64,000 bases of DNA from Streptomyces sp. CB02056 (lineage in GTDB: Bacteria; Actinomycetota; Actinomycetes; Streptomycetales; Streptomycetaceae). Below, piece by piece: positions 10,301-18,048 of the stretch; within the stretch, counting starts at the first letter, position 1, and each line of letters begins with the position of its first letter. Made by a program: the position numbers and the translations under genes. The notes beneath the pieces are model-generated. The model was not told the origin of the DNA. It was given only the letters and a program-made list of their open reading frames with translations, and made no database searches. The stretch lies in NCBI RefSeq assembly GCF_001905545.1, contig NZ_LIPD01000008.1, forward strand, positions 124,001-188,000. The letters run 5' to 3'.

Positions 10301-10949
10301 GGGCGAGATCCTGGAGAGCGGTTCGCCCCGCAACGACCTGCTGTTCGCGACCGACCGGGAGAAGACCGCCGAGCAGGTCCGGGAGCGGCTCGGCCTGCCC
10401 GAGGGCAAGAAGGTCGTGCTCTACGCGCCGACCTGGCGCGAGGACCGGCGCCGGCCGCAGGACGGCTACCAGATCGACCTGCGGATCGACCTGGCGGCGG
10501 CCAGGGCCGCGCTCGGCGACGACCAGGTGCTGCTGGTGCGCCGGCACCACCTGATGTGCGGCCAGATCCCGGGCGCCGGCAACGGCTACATCTGGGACGT
10601 CGGCACCTACCCCGACATGGCGGAGCTGCTGCTGATCGCCGACGTCCTGGTGACCGACTACTCGGCGAGCGCGTTCGACTTCGCGTCGACCGGCAAGCCG
10701 ATCGTGTTCTTCACCTACGACCTGGAGCACTACCGCGACAACCTGCGCGGCTTCAGCCTGAACTTCGAGGCCGAGGCGCCCGGCCCGATGCCGGCCACCT
10801 CCGAGGAGCTCCTCTCCGTGCTCGGCCGGGTGGACGAGGTCGCGGCCGAGTACGCGGACCGGGCCGCCGCGTTCCGCGAGGCGTACTGCGACCTGGACGA
10901 CGGCAAGGCCTCCATCCGGGTGGTCGACGCGATGCTCCGCAAGGAGTAG
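7377..10949 (+). CDS. Bifunctional GT2 glycosyltransferase / CDP-glycerol glycerophosphotransferase
   Basis: Large 1190-aa cytosolic enzyme with two catalytic modules. Residues 1 to about 330 form a GT2 domain (LSIVVPIYNVERYLVECLDS, then CFVDSDDSMPP). Residues about 830-1185 form a TagF-like glycerophosphotransferase: TGKYGTYSGSPRAVHEE, VQTWHGTPLKQIGFD, SGSPRNDLLF, VLYAPTWRED, LVTDYSASAFDF and FFTYDLEHYRDNLRGF. The roughly 500 residues between have no family I recognise and look beta-rich. Such fusions build poly(glycerol-phosphate) wall polymers such as teichoic acid. AGAGAAAGG before the ATG is a reasonable ribosome binding site. The gene ends in a perfect 32-nt palindrome. Confidence 0.93.
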   Translation: MAPRLSIVVPIYNVERYLVECLDSIAAQTFTDFECVMVDDGSKDGSAALAEAYAAQDSRFRLVRQVNKGLGAARNTGIRHIDPDSEFLCFVDSDDSMPPSAYELMINTLDETGSDFCTGNVLRFRAVGYYQSGGHLKPFKETRLKTHITEIPALVTDRTAWNKVYRRSFFDAAGLLYPEGILYEDAPVSVPHHYLAKSVDVLSEPIYHWREREVGEMSITQMRTNPRGLIDRVASVELVRAWLTKQTEPRFAEYLRSYDENTLVEEIPMFFSSLVEGDKEYRDAYLQHVGRLLRSIGAEHVARLRAPLRLKYHLTLSGRMDELVEQITYERESGGGVQARGLLRPYADYPFLRGGRKSVPAGVLKLDNSLVIRSRLYRSTWEDGKLRLTGHAYPEQLGAAGKHDMVRTLVLREAKGRRVIAVPMRTTYSPEATASCHHDLYSCDWSGFTVAIDPKKLKHRGQWKDGNWRLLVAGAGKGGVYKGRISAGWSDSALYLPSHWVEPDVRIVPWIRDNFVYLRVETVKARVTGLAAHGDRLEVSGAARSGPSFAGARLRLTHTESDRHLTFPLELGAPVGSLQPFTAAFPVAELTAVREAWAELDPVAAERSRDHWDGALLLADGSTVQLAWDDRNAPERLHLALNPQAPVAERRALYSKPSPHGHLQFTDQVLQPLVDEVSSRGADGFLLSGSFPLPGAHRWELVVRHEWREEEHAYPVEISDGRFRTALPAVPTASFAGRVPLSRGTWNVVFRPVGVPVPELPDAAALVAPDCFDVLPVEVESRGKRILLERRDHDALSLESHSVLLPEEGARYRQRQLQSVDYPAARRLPVRDTVLYHTGKYGTYSGSPRAVHEELVRRGLPLEHLWGNDDMQAELPQSATALRYRSPEWYEALATAKYVVASTHLPDFFVRRPDQVVVQTWHGTPLKQIGFDFEKVWFTDSKYLRSLAREVPNWSLLVAGNRWSAPVLRRAFDFKGEILESGSPRNDLLFATDREKTAEQVRERLGLPEGKKVVLYAPTWREDRRRPQDGYQIDLRIDLAAARAALGDDQVLLVRRHHLMCGQIPGAGNGYIWDVGTYPDMAELLLIADVLVTDYSASAFDFASTGKPIVFFTYDLEHYRDNLRGFSLNFEAEAPGPMPATSEELLSVLGRVDEVAAEYADRAAAFREAYCDLDDGKASIRVVDAMLRKE

Positions 10950-10968
10950 CCCCCGCGCACGATCCGGC

Positions 10969-11000
10969 GGGCGCCCGGCACCGATCGGTGCCGGGCGCCC
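10969..11000 (+). terminator. Perfect 32-nt palindromic terminator
   Basis: Two 16-nt arms (10969-10984 and 10985-11000), fully complementary with no unpaired loop, 20 bases after the stop of the bifunctional transferase. It probably separates this gene from the next transferase, which has its own candidate promoter. Confidence 0.8.
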
Positions 11001-11066
11001 GTGCGCTTCCGGAGCCGGATCCGGAAACGACCGGAAAACCGATTTCGAATGTCGAACCGGCGTTCC

Positions 11067-11099
11067 CGAAAAAGCATTCCCCGGGGCATTCGAAAAAGC
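11067..11099. repeat. Direct repeat of CGAAAAAGC in an AT-richer leader
   Basis: The 9-nt word CGAAAAAGC occurs at 11067-11075 and 11091-11099, spaced 24 bases, in the least GC-rich part of this intergenic region (about 11001-11110). It lies just upstream of a candidate promoter, a plausible place for a regulator site. Function is unknown. Confidence 0.4.
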
Positions 11100-11105
11100 G
11101 TGCAA

Positions 11106-11134
11106 TTGACCCCGGCGCCATTTCTGGATGGGAT
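11106..11134 (+). promoter_or_regulatory. Candidate housekeeping-sigma promoter
   Basis: TTGACC at 11106-11111, a 17-base spacer, then TGGGAT at 11129-11134, close to the TTGAC-N17-TAGGAT pattern of streptomycete HrdB promoters. Transcription would begin near 11141. The in-frame ATG at 11128 would therefore not be transcribed, which supports the ATG at 11167 as the real start. Confidence 0.5.
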
Positions 11135-11166
11135 GTGGATCTCCCTCCCGAAGGGCTCCCACCGCC

Positions 11167-13728
11167 ATGCCTGTGCTCACCCGGCTGGTCCTGCCGCACG
11201 CCGCCCCCCGGGTGGCCGCCGACCACCCCGCCGCCGACGAGGACGTCGCCTTCGGCCTGCTGCGCGCCCGCTGGCACGGCCGCGGCCTGGAGCTCACCGG
11301 CTTCGCCCGCCCGGACGGCCAGGACACCGGCCGGCCCGGCTCCGCCTGGACCTGGCTGACCCTGCGCCACCAGAACCGCTCCCAGCCGCCGCTGCACCTG
11401 CGCTCCCGCCCCCGCCGGATGCCCGAGGTCACCGACGACAGCGCCCAGTCCGAGCACAACCACGACTGGTCCGGCTTCACCGCCCTGATAGCCCCCGGCC
11501 GGCTGCGCCGCGGGGGCCACTGGCTGCTCGGCGACTGGCGGATCGAGGCCACGCTCTTCACCCGCCCCCGCCCCGCCCGGGTGCGCCGCCGGTACGGCGC
11601 CCTCGCCCCGTACTGGTGCGGGTCCGGCGAGTACCCGCCGGCCCACTGGGTGGACCACGACGTCCGGCTCCAGCCGTTCTTCGCCGACGGCCGGCTGCAC
11701 CTGCGGCTGGAGCGCCCGGCCGTCCTGGTCACCCGGGCCGCCCCCGCCCCCGACGGCCTGGACCTGGACGGGGTCGCCGACACCTGCCCCTCCGGCACCG
11801 TGCTGCGGCTACGCCACCGGGAGAGCGACGCGGTGGTCGAGCGGCCGCTCGCCCGAACCGGCAACACCTTCACCGTCCGGGTGCCGTACCGGCCGTTCAC
11901 CGCCGACGGGCGGGGCGGCGGCCGGCTGGAGCACTGGGACGCCGAACTGCTGTACCCCGACGGCGCCGCCGTGCAGCCCTGCCTCGACGAGCGCGGCGGC
12001 CCGGTGGCCGGCCAGCACCCGCTGCCCGGCGCCCCGGACCGGGTGCTCTACCTCAAGCACCTCGCCGACGGCCGGCTCCAGCTCTGCGTCCAGCCCGCGG
12101 CCGGCCTGGTCGACCGGATCGCCGTACGGGACGGCGGCTTCGAGCTGTCCGGCCACTGCCCGGGCCCGGCCTCGGCACTGGAGCTGGTGCTGCGCCACCC
12201 CGGCTCCGCGAGCGAGGTCCGCACCCCGGTCGGCACCGGCCCGGACGGCCGCTTCCGGGCCCGGGTGCCCGCCACCCGGACCGGCTCGGACGGCGTCGCG
12301 CTGCCGCTGCGCAAGGGCGTCTGGGAGGCCGCGCTGGAGCCGGTCGGCCGCCCCGGGGACGGCCGGCCGCTGCTCGCCGCCCCCGGCGCGCTGACCGCCG
12401 TCCCCGCCGCCACCACCGCCGGCGGCAAGCGGATCCTGCTGCAACGCCGGTGGCACGACACCCTGGTGGTGGACTCCACCCCGGTGCTCACCGCCACCGA
12501 GCGCAGCGCCTGGACCCAGCACCGGCTGCGCACCGAGCGCTACCCGGCCGCCCGCCGCGCGCCGCTGCGCGAGGCGGTGCTGTACGACGTGTTCGGCGGC
12601 CGCGGCTACGCCGACTCCCCGCGCGCGGTGCACGCCGAACTCGCCCGCCGGGACGGCCGGTTGGAGCACCTGTGGGTGGTCGACGACGCCCAGGCCGCGC
12701 TGCCGCCCGGAGTCGTCCCGGTGCGGAGCTGGAGCCCGGAGTGGTACCGCGCGCTGGCCACCTGCCGGTACCTGGTCGGCAACACCCACTTCCCGGACTT
12801 CCTGGAGCGCCGCCCCGGCCAGGTCGTCGTGCAGACCTGGCACGGCTCCCTGCTGAAGCGGATCGCCCACGACGTCGAGAGCCCCTGGCTGGCCGACCGC
12901 GGCTACCTGCGGGCGCTCGACCGGGAGACCCCGCAGTGGAGCCTGCTGCTCTCCCCCAGCCCGTTCGCCACCCCGATCCTCCGGCGCGCCTTCCGCTACG
13001 GCGGCGAGCTGCTGGAGTCCGGCTACCCGCGCAACGACGTGCTCGCCCGCCCGGACCCGCGGGCCGCCGCGACCGTCCGCCGCCGGCTCGGCGTCCCCGA
13101 GGGCCGGCGGATCGTGCTGTACGCGCCGACCTGGCGCGAGGACCAGCAGCGCGGCGACGGCGACGGGTTCCGGCTCGACCTGCGGCTGGACCTCGGCCAC
13201 GCGCGGCGCCTGCTCGGCGCGGACCACGTGCTGCTGGTCCGTCCGCACGCGCACGTCCGCGAGCCGCTGCCGGGCGCCGGTGACGGCTTCCTGTACGACT
13301 GCGGGGACTATCCCGACCCGCAGGAACTGCTGCTGGTCGCGGACGTGCTGGTGACCGACTACTCGTCGATCATGTTCGACTTCGCCATCACCGGCCGCCC
13401 GATGTACTTCTTCACCTACGACCTGGAGCACTACCGCGACACCCTGCGCGGCTTCTCCTTCGACTTCGAGTCGAACGCCCCCGGCCCGCTGGTGCCCACG
13501 TCGGCCGAACTCCTCGGCGCGCTGCGCGAACTGGCCGACGGCGACGGCGGACCGCCGCCCGGCTACGCCGAGCGCTACCGGCGCTTCCGGGCCGAGCACT
13601 GCGCGCTGGACGACGGCGGCGCGGCCCGCCGGGTGGTCGACCGGATGCTCGAACTCGGCGGCCGGGGAGGGCTAGGACACCCCCTCGGACACGCCCCGGA
13701 GCACACCCCGGTTCACCCGAACGGGTAG
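11167..13728 (+). CDS. CDP-glycerol glycerophosphotransferase family protein
   Basis: Second large polymerase of the locus (853 aa) and a paralogue of the C-terminal two thirds of the upstream gene, but without a GT2 domain. Shared landmarks are AVLYDVFGGRGYADSPRAVH, VQTWHGSLLKRIAHD, SGYPRNDVLARP, VLYAPTWREDQ, LVTDYSSIMFDF and FFTYDLEHYRDTLRGF. The N-terminal 400 residues resemble the unassigned middle region of its neighbour (HDWSGFT is shared). It likely adds glycerol- or polyol-phosphate units to an extracellular polymer. The start at 11167 follows the promoter argument. Its last 16 bases overlap the 3' end of the convergent RNA-ligase-like gene. Confidence 0.9.
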   Translation: MPVLTRLVLPHAAPRVAADHPAADEDVAFGLLRARWHGRGLELTGFARPDGQDTGRPGSAWTWLTLRHQNRSQPPLHLRSRPRRMPEVTDDSAQSEHNHDWSGFTALIAPGRLRRGGHWLLGDWRIEATLFTRPRPARVRRRYGALAPYWCGSGEYPPAHWVDHDVRLQPFFADGRLHLRLERPAVLVTRAAPAPDGLDLDGVADTCPSGTVLRLRHRESDAVVERPLARTGNTFTVRVPYRPFTADGRGGGRLEHWDAELLYPDGAAVQPCLDERGGPVAGQHPLPGAPDRVLYLKHLADGRLQLCVQPAAGLVDRIAVRDGGFELSGHCPGPASALELVLRHPGSASEVRTPVGTGPDGRFRARVPATRTGSDGVALPLRKGVWEAALEPVGRPGDGRPLLAAPGALTAVPAATTAGGKRILLQRRWHDTLVVDSTPVLTATERSAWTQHRLRTERYPAARRAPLREAVLYDVFGGRGYADSPRAVHAELARRDGRLEHLWVVDDAQAALPPGVVPVRSWSPEWYRALATCRYLVGNTHFPDFLERRPGQVVVQTWHGSLLKRIAHDVESPWLADRGYLRALDRETPQWSLLLSPSPFATPILRRAFRYGGELLESGYPRNDVLARPDPRAAATVRRRLGVPEGRRIVLYAPTWREDQQRGDGDGFRLDLRLDLGHARRLLGADHVLLVRPHAHVREPLPGAGDGFLYDCGDYPDPQELLLVADVLVTDYSSIMFDFAITGRPMYFFTYDLEHYRDTLRGFSFDFESNAPGPLVPTSAELLGALRELADGDGGPPPGYAERYRRFRAEHCALDDGGAARRVVDRMLELGGRGGLGHPLGHAPEHTPVHPNG

Positions 13729-14267
13729 CTCCGCCAGGGCCGCCAGACCTCGTCCGCGTCGAAGCGGGAGAGGCCGAAGCCCGGCACCGGGAAGTCCGCC
13801 CGGAAGCCGCGCGCCTGCTCGTACGCCTGGTCCAGCACGTCCTCCGGCAGACCGTGGGCGACCGTCACGTGCGGGTGGTACGGGAACGCCAGCTCGCGGG
13901 CCAGCGGGCCGGAGCGGATGTCCGCCTCCAGCAGCCGGCACTCCTGCGCGCCCTCCTCGACCCGGACGTACACCACCGGGGAGACCGGGCGGAAGGTCCC
14001 GCTGCCGCGCAGCAGCATCCGGAACGGCCGGTGCGCGGCCGCCACCGCCGCCAGGTGCTCCTCGATCTTCGGCAGCTCCCCCGCGGGCACCTCGGTCGGC
14101 GGCAGCAGGGTGACGTGCGTGGGTATCGACCGGGCCAGCGGGTCGCCGTGCCCGGCCCGGTCGTCCTGGATCGCCGTGCCGTACGGGTCCGGGACGCTCA
14201 CGGACACGCCGATGGTGACGACCTCGGGGAGGCCGTCACCACCGGGCAGGCGTGTGAGGGGATTCAC
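13713..14267 (-). CDS. 2'-5' RNA ligase family protein (2H phosphoesterase)
   Basis: 184-aa protein with the two H-x-T motifs that define the 2H phosphoesterase fold: H51-V-T53 in IPTHVTLLPP and H133-V-T135 in YHPHVTVAHG. Family members ligate or hydrolyse 2',5' linkages or open cyclic phosphodiesters; the substrate here is unknown. Its GTG overlaps the trpS stop in GTGA (14264-14267), so it is translationally coupled to trpS. At the other end it overlaps the convergent transferase by 16 bases. Pairing with a tRNA synthetase suggests RNA processing, which is inference. Confidence 0.88.
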   Translation of the reverse strand: MNPLTRLPGGDGLPEVVTIGVSVSVPDPYGTAIQDDRAGHGDPLARSIPTHVTLLPPTEVPAGELPKIEEHLAAVAAAHRPFRMLLRGSGTFRPVSPVVYVRVEEGAQECRLLEADIRSGPLARELAFPYHPHVTVAHGLPEDVLDQAYEQARGFRADFPVPGFGLSRFDADEVWRPWRSYPFG

Positions 14268-15304
14268 CGCTTGGCGGCCGGGAGGAAGCCGATCCGGTCG
14301 TACACCGTCTCCAGCGTCACCGACGCCACCTCGCGGGCCTTCTCGGCGCCGATCGCCAGCACCCGGTCCAGCTCGGCCGGGTCGTCCAGGAACAGCCGGG
14401 TGCGCTCCTGGAAGGGGGTGACCCACTCGGTGAACAGCTCGGCCAGCTCGGTCTTCAGGGCGCCGTACATCTTGCCCTCGAAGTGCGCGACCAGCTGCTC
14501 GACCGACTGGCCGCTGAGCGCGGAGTGGACGCGCAGCAGGTTGGAGACGCCCGGCTTCCCCTCCTCGTCGTAGGACACGACGGTGCCGGTGTCGGTGACG
14601 GCGCTCTTGAACTTCTTGGCGCTGGCCTTCGGGTCGTCCAGCAGGCTCACCAGGCCCTTGGGCGAGGAGGCCGACTTGCTCATCTTGACGGCCGGGTCCT
14701 GGAGGTCCTGGATCTTCGCCGTCTCCTTGAGGATGTACGGCTTCGGCACCGTGAGGGTCCGGCCGTAGCGGGTGTTGAAGCGCTCGGCGATGTCGCGGGT
14801 GATCTCCACGTGCTGGCGCTGGTCCTCGCCGACCGGGACGGCGTCGGCCTGGTAGAGCAGGATGTCCGCGATCTGGAGGATCGGGTAGGTGAACAGGCCG
14901 ACCGTGGTGCCCTCGGCGCCGTACCGGGAGGACTTGTCCTTGAACTGGGTCATCCGCGAGGCCTCGCCGAAGCCGGTGAGGCAGTTCATCACCCAGGCGA
15001 GCTGCGCGTGCTCGGGCACGTGCGACTGGACGAACAGCGTGCAGTGGTCCGGGTCCAGGCCCGCGCCGAGCAGCTGGGCGGCGGAGACCCGGGTGTTCTC
15101 GCGCAGCGTCGCCGGGTCCTGGGGCACCGTGATCGCGTGCAGGTCGACGACCATGTAGAAGGCGTCGTTGTCCTTCTGCAGGTCGACCCACTGGCGCACC
15201 GCGCCCAGGTAGTTGCCGAGGTGGAACGAGCCGGAAGTGGGCTGGATGCCGGAGAGCACCCGGGGACGGTCCTTGACCGGACCAGTGACCGCTGCGTTGA
15301 CCAT
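14264..15304 (-). CDS. trpS: Tryptophanyl-tRNA synthetase
   Basis: Class I aminoacyl-tRNA synthetase charging tRNA-Trp in the cytosol. The HIGH-equivalent is H28-L-G-N31 in SGSFHLGNYLGA, and the KMSKS loop is VKMSKSASS near residue 205. The length of 346 aa is standard for the bacterial enzyme. Two starts are possible, 15313 and 15304; GGAAG is only two bases before the first but about ten before the second, so 15304 is preferred. It lies 21-30 bases downstream of the CNNM/CBS membrane gene and overlaps the following RNA-ligase-like gene, suggesting one transcript. Confidence 0.96.
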   Translation of the reverse strand: MVNAAVTGPVKDRPRVLSGIQPTSGSFHLGNYLGAVRQWVDLQKDNDAFYMVVDLHAITVPQDPATLRENTRVSAAQLLGAGLDPDHCTLFVQSHVPEHAQLAWVMNCLTGFGEASRMTQFKDKSSRYGAEGTTVGLFTYPILQIADILLYQADAVPVGEDQRQHVEITRDIAERFNTRYGRTLTVPKPYILKETAKIQDLQDPAVKMSKSASSPKGLVSLLDDPKASAKKFKSAVTDTGTVVSYDEEGKPGVSNLLRVHSALSGQSVEQLVAHFEGKMYGALKTELAELFTEWVTPFQERTRLFLDDPAELDRVLAIGAEKAREVASVTLETVYDRIGFLPAAKR

Positions 15305-15334
15305 GCGGGCCATTCTTCCAGTTCCACCGACCGC

Positions 15335-16660
15335 TCAGGAAACCTCCGCCCCCGCGGGCTCGGCCAGTGTGACCGCACTCACCCCCACCCGGGCGATCCG
15401 CCGGCCCTCGACCTTGGCCACCGTCAGCAGCACCCCGCCGCCCCCCTCGACGGGCACCCGCACCTGGTCGCCGTCCCGGGGCAGCCGGCCGAGCGCGGCG
15501 ACCAGGCAGCCGGCCACCGTCTCGTACGGGCCCTCGGGCAGGGTGACGCCGGTCTCCTCGGCGAAGTCGCCGAGGTTGAGCAGACCGTCCAGCTCCATGC
15601 CGCCGCCGGCCAGCCGCCGGGTGGGGGCGGCCGCCGGGCTGTCGTACTCGTCCCGGATCTCGCCGATCACCTCCTCGACCAGGTCCTCCAGGGTGACGAT
15701 CCCGGCGGTGCCGCCGTACTCGTCCACCACGATGGCCAGGTGGTGGCCCTCCCGGCGCATCTCGCCCATCGCCTCCAGCACCCGCTTGGTGCCGGGCAGC
15801 AGCTTCACCGGGCGGGCCAGGTCACGGACCTTGACGGCCTGCTCGCCGCGCGCGCCGTACAGGTCGCGGACGTGGACGAAGCCGACCACCGCGTCGGCGC
15901 TGCCCTCGACCACCGGGTAGCGCGAGTGCGGCGAGGTGTCGGCCTGGTGCCGGACGGCGGCCAGCGGGCGCTCGGCGTCCAGGAAGGTCACCTCGGTGCG
16001 CGGGACCATCACCTCGCGCAGCTGGCGCTCCCCGGCGGAGAACACGTCGGCGATCAACGCCCGTTCGTCGCTTCCGAGTTCGGTGTTGGCGGCGACCAGG
16101 CCGCGCAGCTCCTCGGAGCTCATCGAGCCGCGGCCCGCGGTCGGGTCGCCGCCGAGCAGCCGGACCATCAGGTTGGTGGAGTGGCCGAGCAGCCAGATCA
16201 CCGGCCGCAGCACCACCGACATCACGTCCACCACCGGGGCGGCGACGACCGCGATCGACTCGGCGCGCTGCAGGCCGATCCGCTTGGGGGTCAGCTCGCC
16301 CAGCACCAGCGAGGCGTAGCTGATCACCAGGGTGAGGCCGACCAGGGCCACCGCGGCGGCCACGCCCTCGGACAGCCCGGCCCGGACGAACAGCGGGGCG
16401 ACCTTGCCGGCCAGGGTGTCCGCACCGAAGGCGGCGGACAGGAAGCCCATGCAGGTCACCCCGACCTGGACGGCGGCCAGGAAGCGGTTGGGGTCGGCGG
16501 CCAGGTGCGCGGCCCGGGCGGCGCGGCGGGTGCCGTGTGCCTCCAGCGTCCGGATCTGGCCCTCGCGCAGCGAGATCAGCGAGATCTCGGCGACGTTGAA
16601 CAACCCGCCCAGCAGGATGAAGACGAGGACGAGCGCGGCGTCCCCGAGTGTTTCGTTCAC
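15335..16660 (-). CDS. Hemolysin-family membrane protein (CNNM + CBS pair + CorC/HlyC domain)
   Basis: 441-aa membrane protein. The N-terminal CNNM domain has hydrophobic stretches (ALVLVFILLGGLFNVAEISL, and VALVGLTLVISYASLVLGEL with the LGELTPK motif). Two CBS motifs follow at about residues 210-330 (VPRTEVTFLD; HHLAIVVDEYGGTAGIVTLE), then a C-terminal transporter-associated domain. The family is linked to magnesium or other cation homeostasis (CorC/CorB/MpfA), and the hemolysin name is historical. The longer open frame upstream of GTG 16660 lacks family residues. It is the first gene of the probable unit with trpS. Confidence 0.88.
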   Translation of the reverse strand: MNETLGDAALVLVFILLGGLFNVAEISLISLREGQIRTLEAHGTRRAARAAHLAADPNRFLAAVQVGVTCMGFLSAAFGADTLAGKVAPLFVRAGLSEGVAAAVALVGLTLVISYASLVLGELTPKRIGLQRAESIAVVAAPVVDVMSVVLRPVIWLLGHSTNLMVRLLGGDPTAGRGSMSSEELRGLVAANTELGSDERALIADVFSAGERQLREVMVPRTEVTFLDAERPLAAVRHQADTSPHSRYPVVEGSADAVVGFVHVRDLYGARGEQAVKVRDLARPVKLLPGTKRVLEAMGEMRREGHHLAIVVDEYGGTAGIVTLEDLVEEVIGEIRDEYDSPAAAPTRRLAGGGMELDGLLNLGDFAEETGVTLPEGPYETVAGCLVAALGRLPRDGDQVRVPVEGGGGVLLTVAKVEGRRIARVGVSAVTLAEPAGAEVS

Positions 16661-16778
16661 AGCGGGCCAGTGTAGGACGGCCGGTACCGGCCGGGGCCGG
16701 ACACGACGGCGGAGCACCGACTCGGACACCGCCGCGGAACCCGGGCCCGCACGACGGCGGAGCCCGGTCCGGACACGG

Positions 16779-16819
16779 CGGCGGCCCGCCGCTTCCGGGG
16801 AGGAAGCGGCGGGCCGCCG
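16779..16819 (-). terminator. Hairpin terminator after mdh
   Basis: Perfect 18-nt arms 16779-16796 and 16802-16819 around a 5-base loop, 21 bases beyond the mdh stop on the minus strand. Confidence 0.8.
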
Positions 16820-16840
16820 GTGGAGCCGTGCGGGGCGGGC

Positions 16841-17833
16841 TCAGATGAGGCCCAGCTCCTGGACCGCGTCGCGCTCCTCGGTCAGCTCCTTGACCGAGGC
16901 GTCGATGCGGGCGCGCGAGAAGTCGGAGATCTCCAGGCCCTGGACGATCTCGAACCTGCCGTCCTTGGTGGTGACCGGGAAGGAGGAGATCAGGCCCTCC
17001 GGAACGCCGTAGGAGCCGTCGGAGACGACACCCATGGAGGTCCAGTCGCCCTCGGCGGTGCCGTTGACCCAGGTGTGCACGTGGTCGATGGCGGCGTTGG
17101 CGGCCGAGGCGGCCGAGGAGGCGCCACGGGCCTCGATGATGGCGGCGCCGCGCTTGGCGACGGTCGGGATGAAGTCGTTCTCCAGCCAGGCCAGGTCGCT
17201 GCCGACGGCCTCGAAGGCCGGCTTGCCGGCGATCTCGGCCTGGAAGACGTCCGGGTACTGGGTCGCGGAGTGGTTGCCCCAGATGGTGACGCGCTTGATG
17301 TCCGAGACCAGGGCGCCGGTCTTGGCGGACAGCTGGCCGACGGCGCGGTTGTGGTCCAGGCGGGTCATCGCGGTGAAGCGCTCGGCCGGGACGTCCGGGG
17401 CGTTGCGCTGGGCGATCAGGGCGTTGGTGTTGGCCGGGTTGCCGACGACCAGGACCTTGATGTCGTCCGCGGCGTGGTCGTTGATGGCCTTGCCCTGCGG
17501 GCCGAAGATGCCGCCGTTGGCCTGCAGCAGGTCGCCGCGCTCCATGCCCGCGGTGCGCGGACGGGCGCCGACCAGCAGCGCGACGTTGGCGCCGTCGAAG
17601 GCCTCGTTCGGGTTGTCCGTGATGGTGATGTCGCGCAGCAGCGGGAAGGCGCAGTCGACGAGCTCCATGGCGGTGCCCTCGGCGGCCTTGAGGCCCTGCG
17701 GGATCTCCAGGAGGCGCAGGTTCACCGGCACGTCGGCGCCGAGCAGGTGGCCCGAGGCGATGCGGAAGAGCAGCGCGTAGCCGATCTGGCCGGCCGCGCC
17801 GGTGATGGTGACGTTGACGGGGGTGCGGGTCAT
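16841..17833 (-). CDS. mdh: Malate dehydrogenase
   Basis: NAD-dependent malate/oxaloacetate interconversion in the TCA cycle. 330 aa, the usual length of the actinobacterial enzyme. The Rossmann motif ITGAAGQIGYALL is at residues 8-20. Substrate arginines are in ARPRTAGMERGDLL and TRLDHNRAVGQL, and the catalytic His is in IWGNHSATQYPD. The ATG at 17833 follows GGAGAAGG at good spacing; the open frame upstream of it is not coding. The upstream leader contains a perfect 18-bp palindrome listed separately. Monocistronic, closed by a strong hairpin. Confidence 0.97.
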   Translation of the reverse strand: MTRTPVNVTITGAAGQIGYALLFRIASGHLLGADVPVNLRLLEIPQGLKAAEGTAMELVDCAFPLLRDITITDNPNEAFDGANVALLVGARPRTAGMERGDLLQANGGIFGPQGKAINDHAADDIKVLVVGNPANTNALIAQRNAPDVPAERFTAMTRLDHNRAVGQLSAKTGALVSDIKRVTIWGNHSATQYPDVFQAEIAGKPAFEAVGSDLAWLENDFIPTVAKRGAAIIEARGASSAASAANAAIDHVHTWVNGTAEGDWTSMGVVSDGSYGVPEGLISSFPVTTKDGRFEIVQGLEISDFSRARIDASVKELTEERDAVQELGLI

Positions 17834-17896
17834 TTCTACCTTCTCCAGCAAATCGCCAGGCGCCCCAGGCACACCGGCACTGGAGCCAGGATGATC

Positions 17897-17914
17897 TCTC
17901 TCGACGTCGAGAGA
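17897..17914. promoter_or_regulatory. 18-bp perfect palindrome in the mdh leader (probable operator)
   Basis: TCTCTCGAC followed directly by its reverse complement GTCGAGAGA, 64-81 bases upstream of the mdh ATG. A perfect zero-spacer dyad of this size has the geometry of a dimeric (for example MarR/TetR type) operator. The regulator is not identified from sequence. Confidence 0.5.
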
Positions 17915-17987
17915 CCGGCGTCAGGTTATCGCAAAGGGAAGCGTACGCCTGGTGTCCCGGCGTGGCTGATGCGTCACAGAAGAAAGG

Positions 17988-18034
17988 CGGCCCCCGCCCG
18001 GGCCCTGGATTTCCATGGCGTCGGGCGGGGGCCG
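17988..18034 (-). terminator. Hairpin terminator of the DUF3017 gene
   Basis: 13-nt arms 17988-18000 and 18022-18034 pair perfectly across a 21-nt loop, 15 bases past the stop of the minus-strand DUF3017 gene. Confidence 0.6.
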
Positions 18035-18048
18035 TCACGGGCCGCGGA

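Noticed and set aside
7224..11900. 1558-codon minus-strand open frame
   Set aside because: Antisense shadow of the bifunctional transferase gene; composition is Arg/Val/Gly/Gln-rich with no motif, whereas the plus strand has clear domains.
11001..13283. 760-codon plus-strand open frame overlapping the second transferase
   Set aside because: Alternate-frame Arg/Pro-rich shadow of the gene at 11167-13728.
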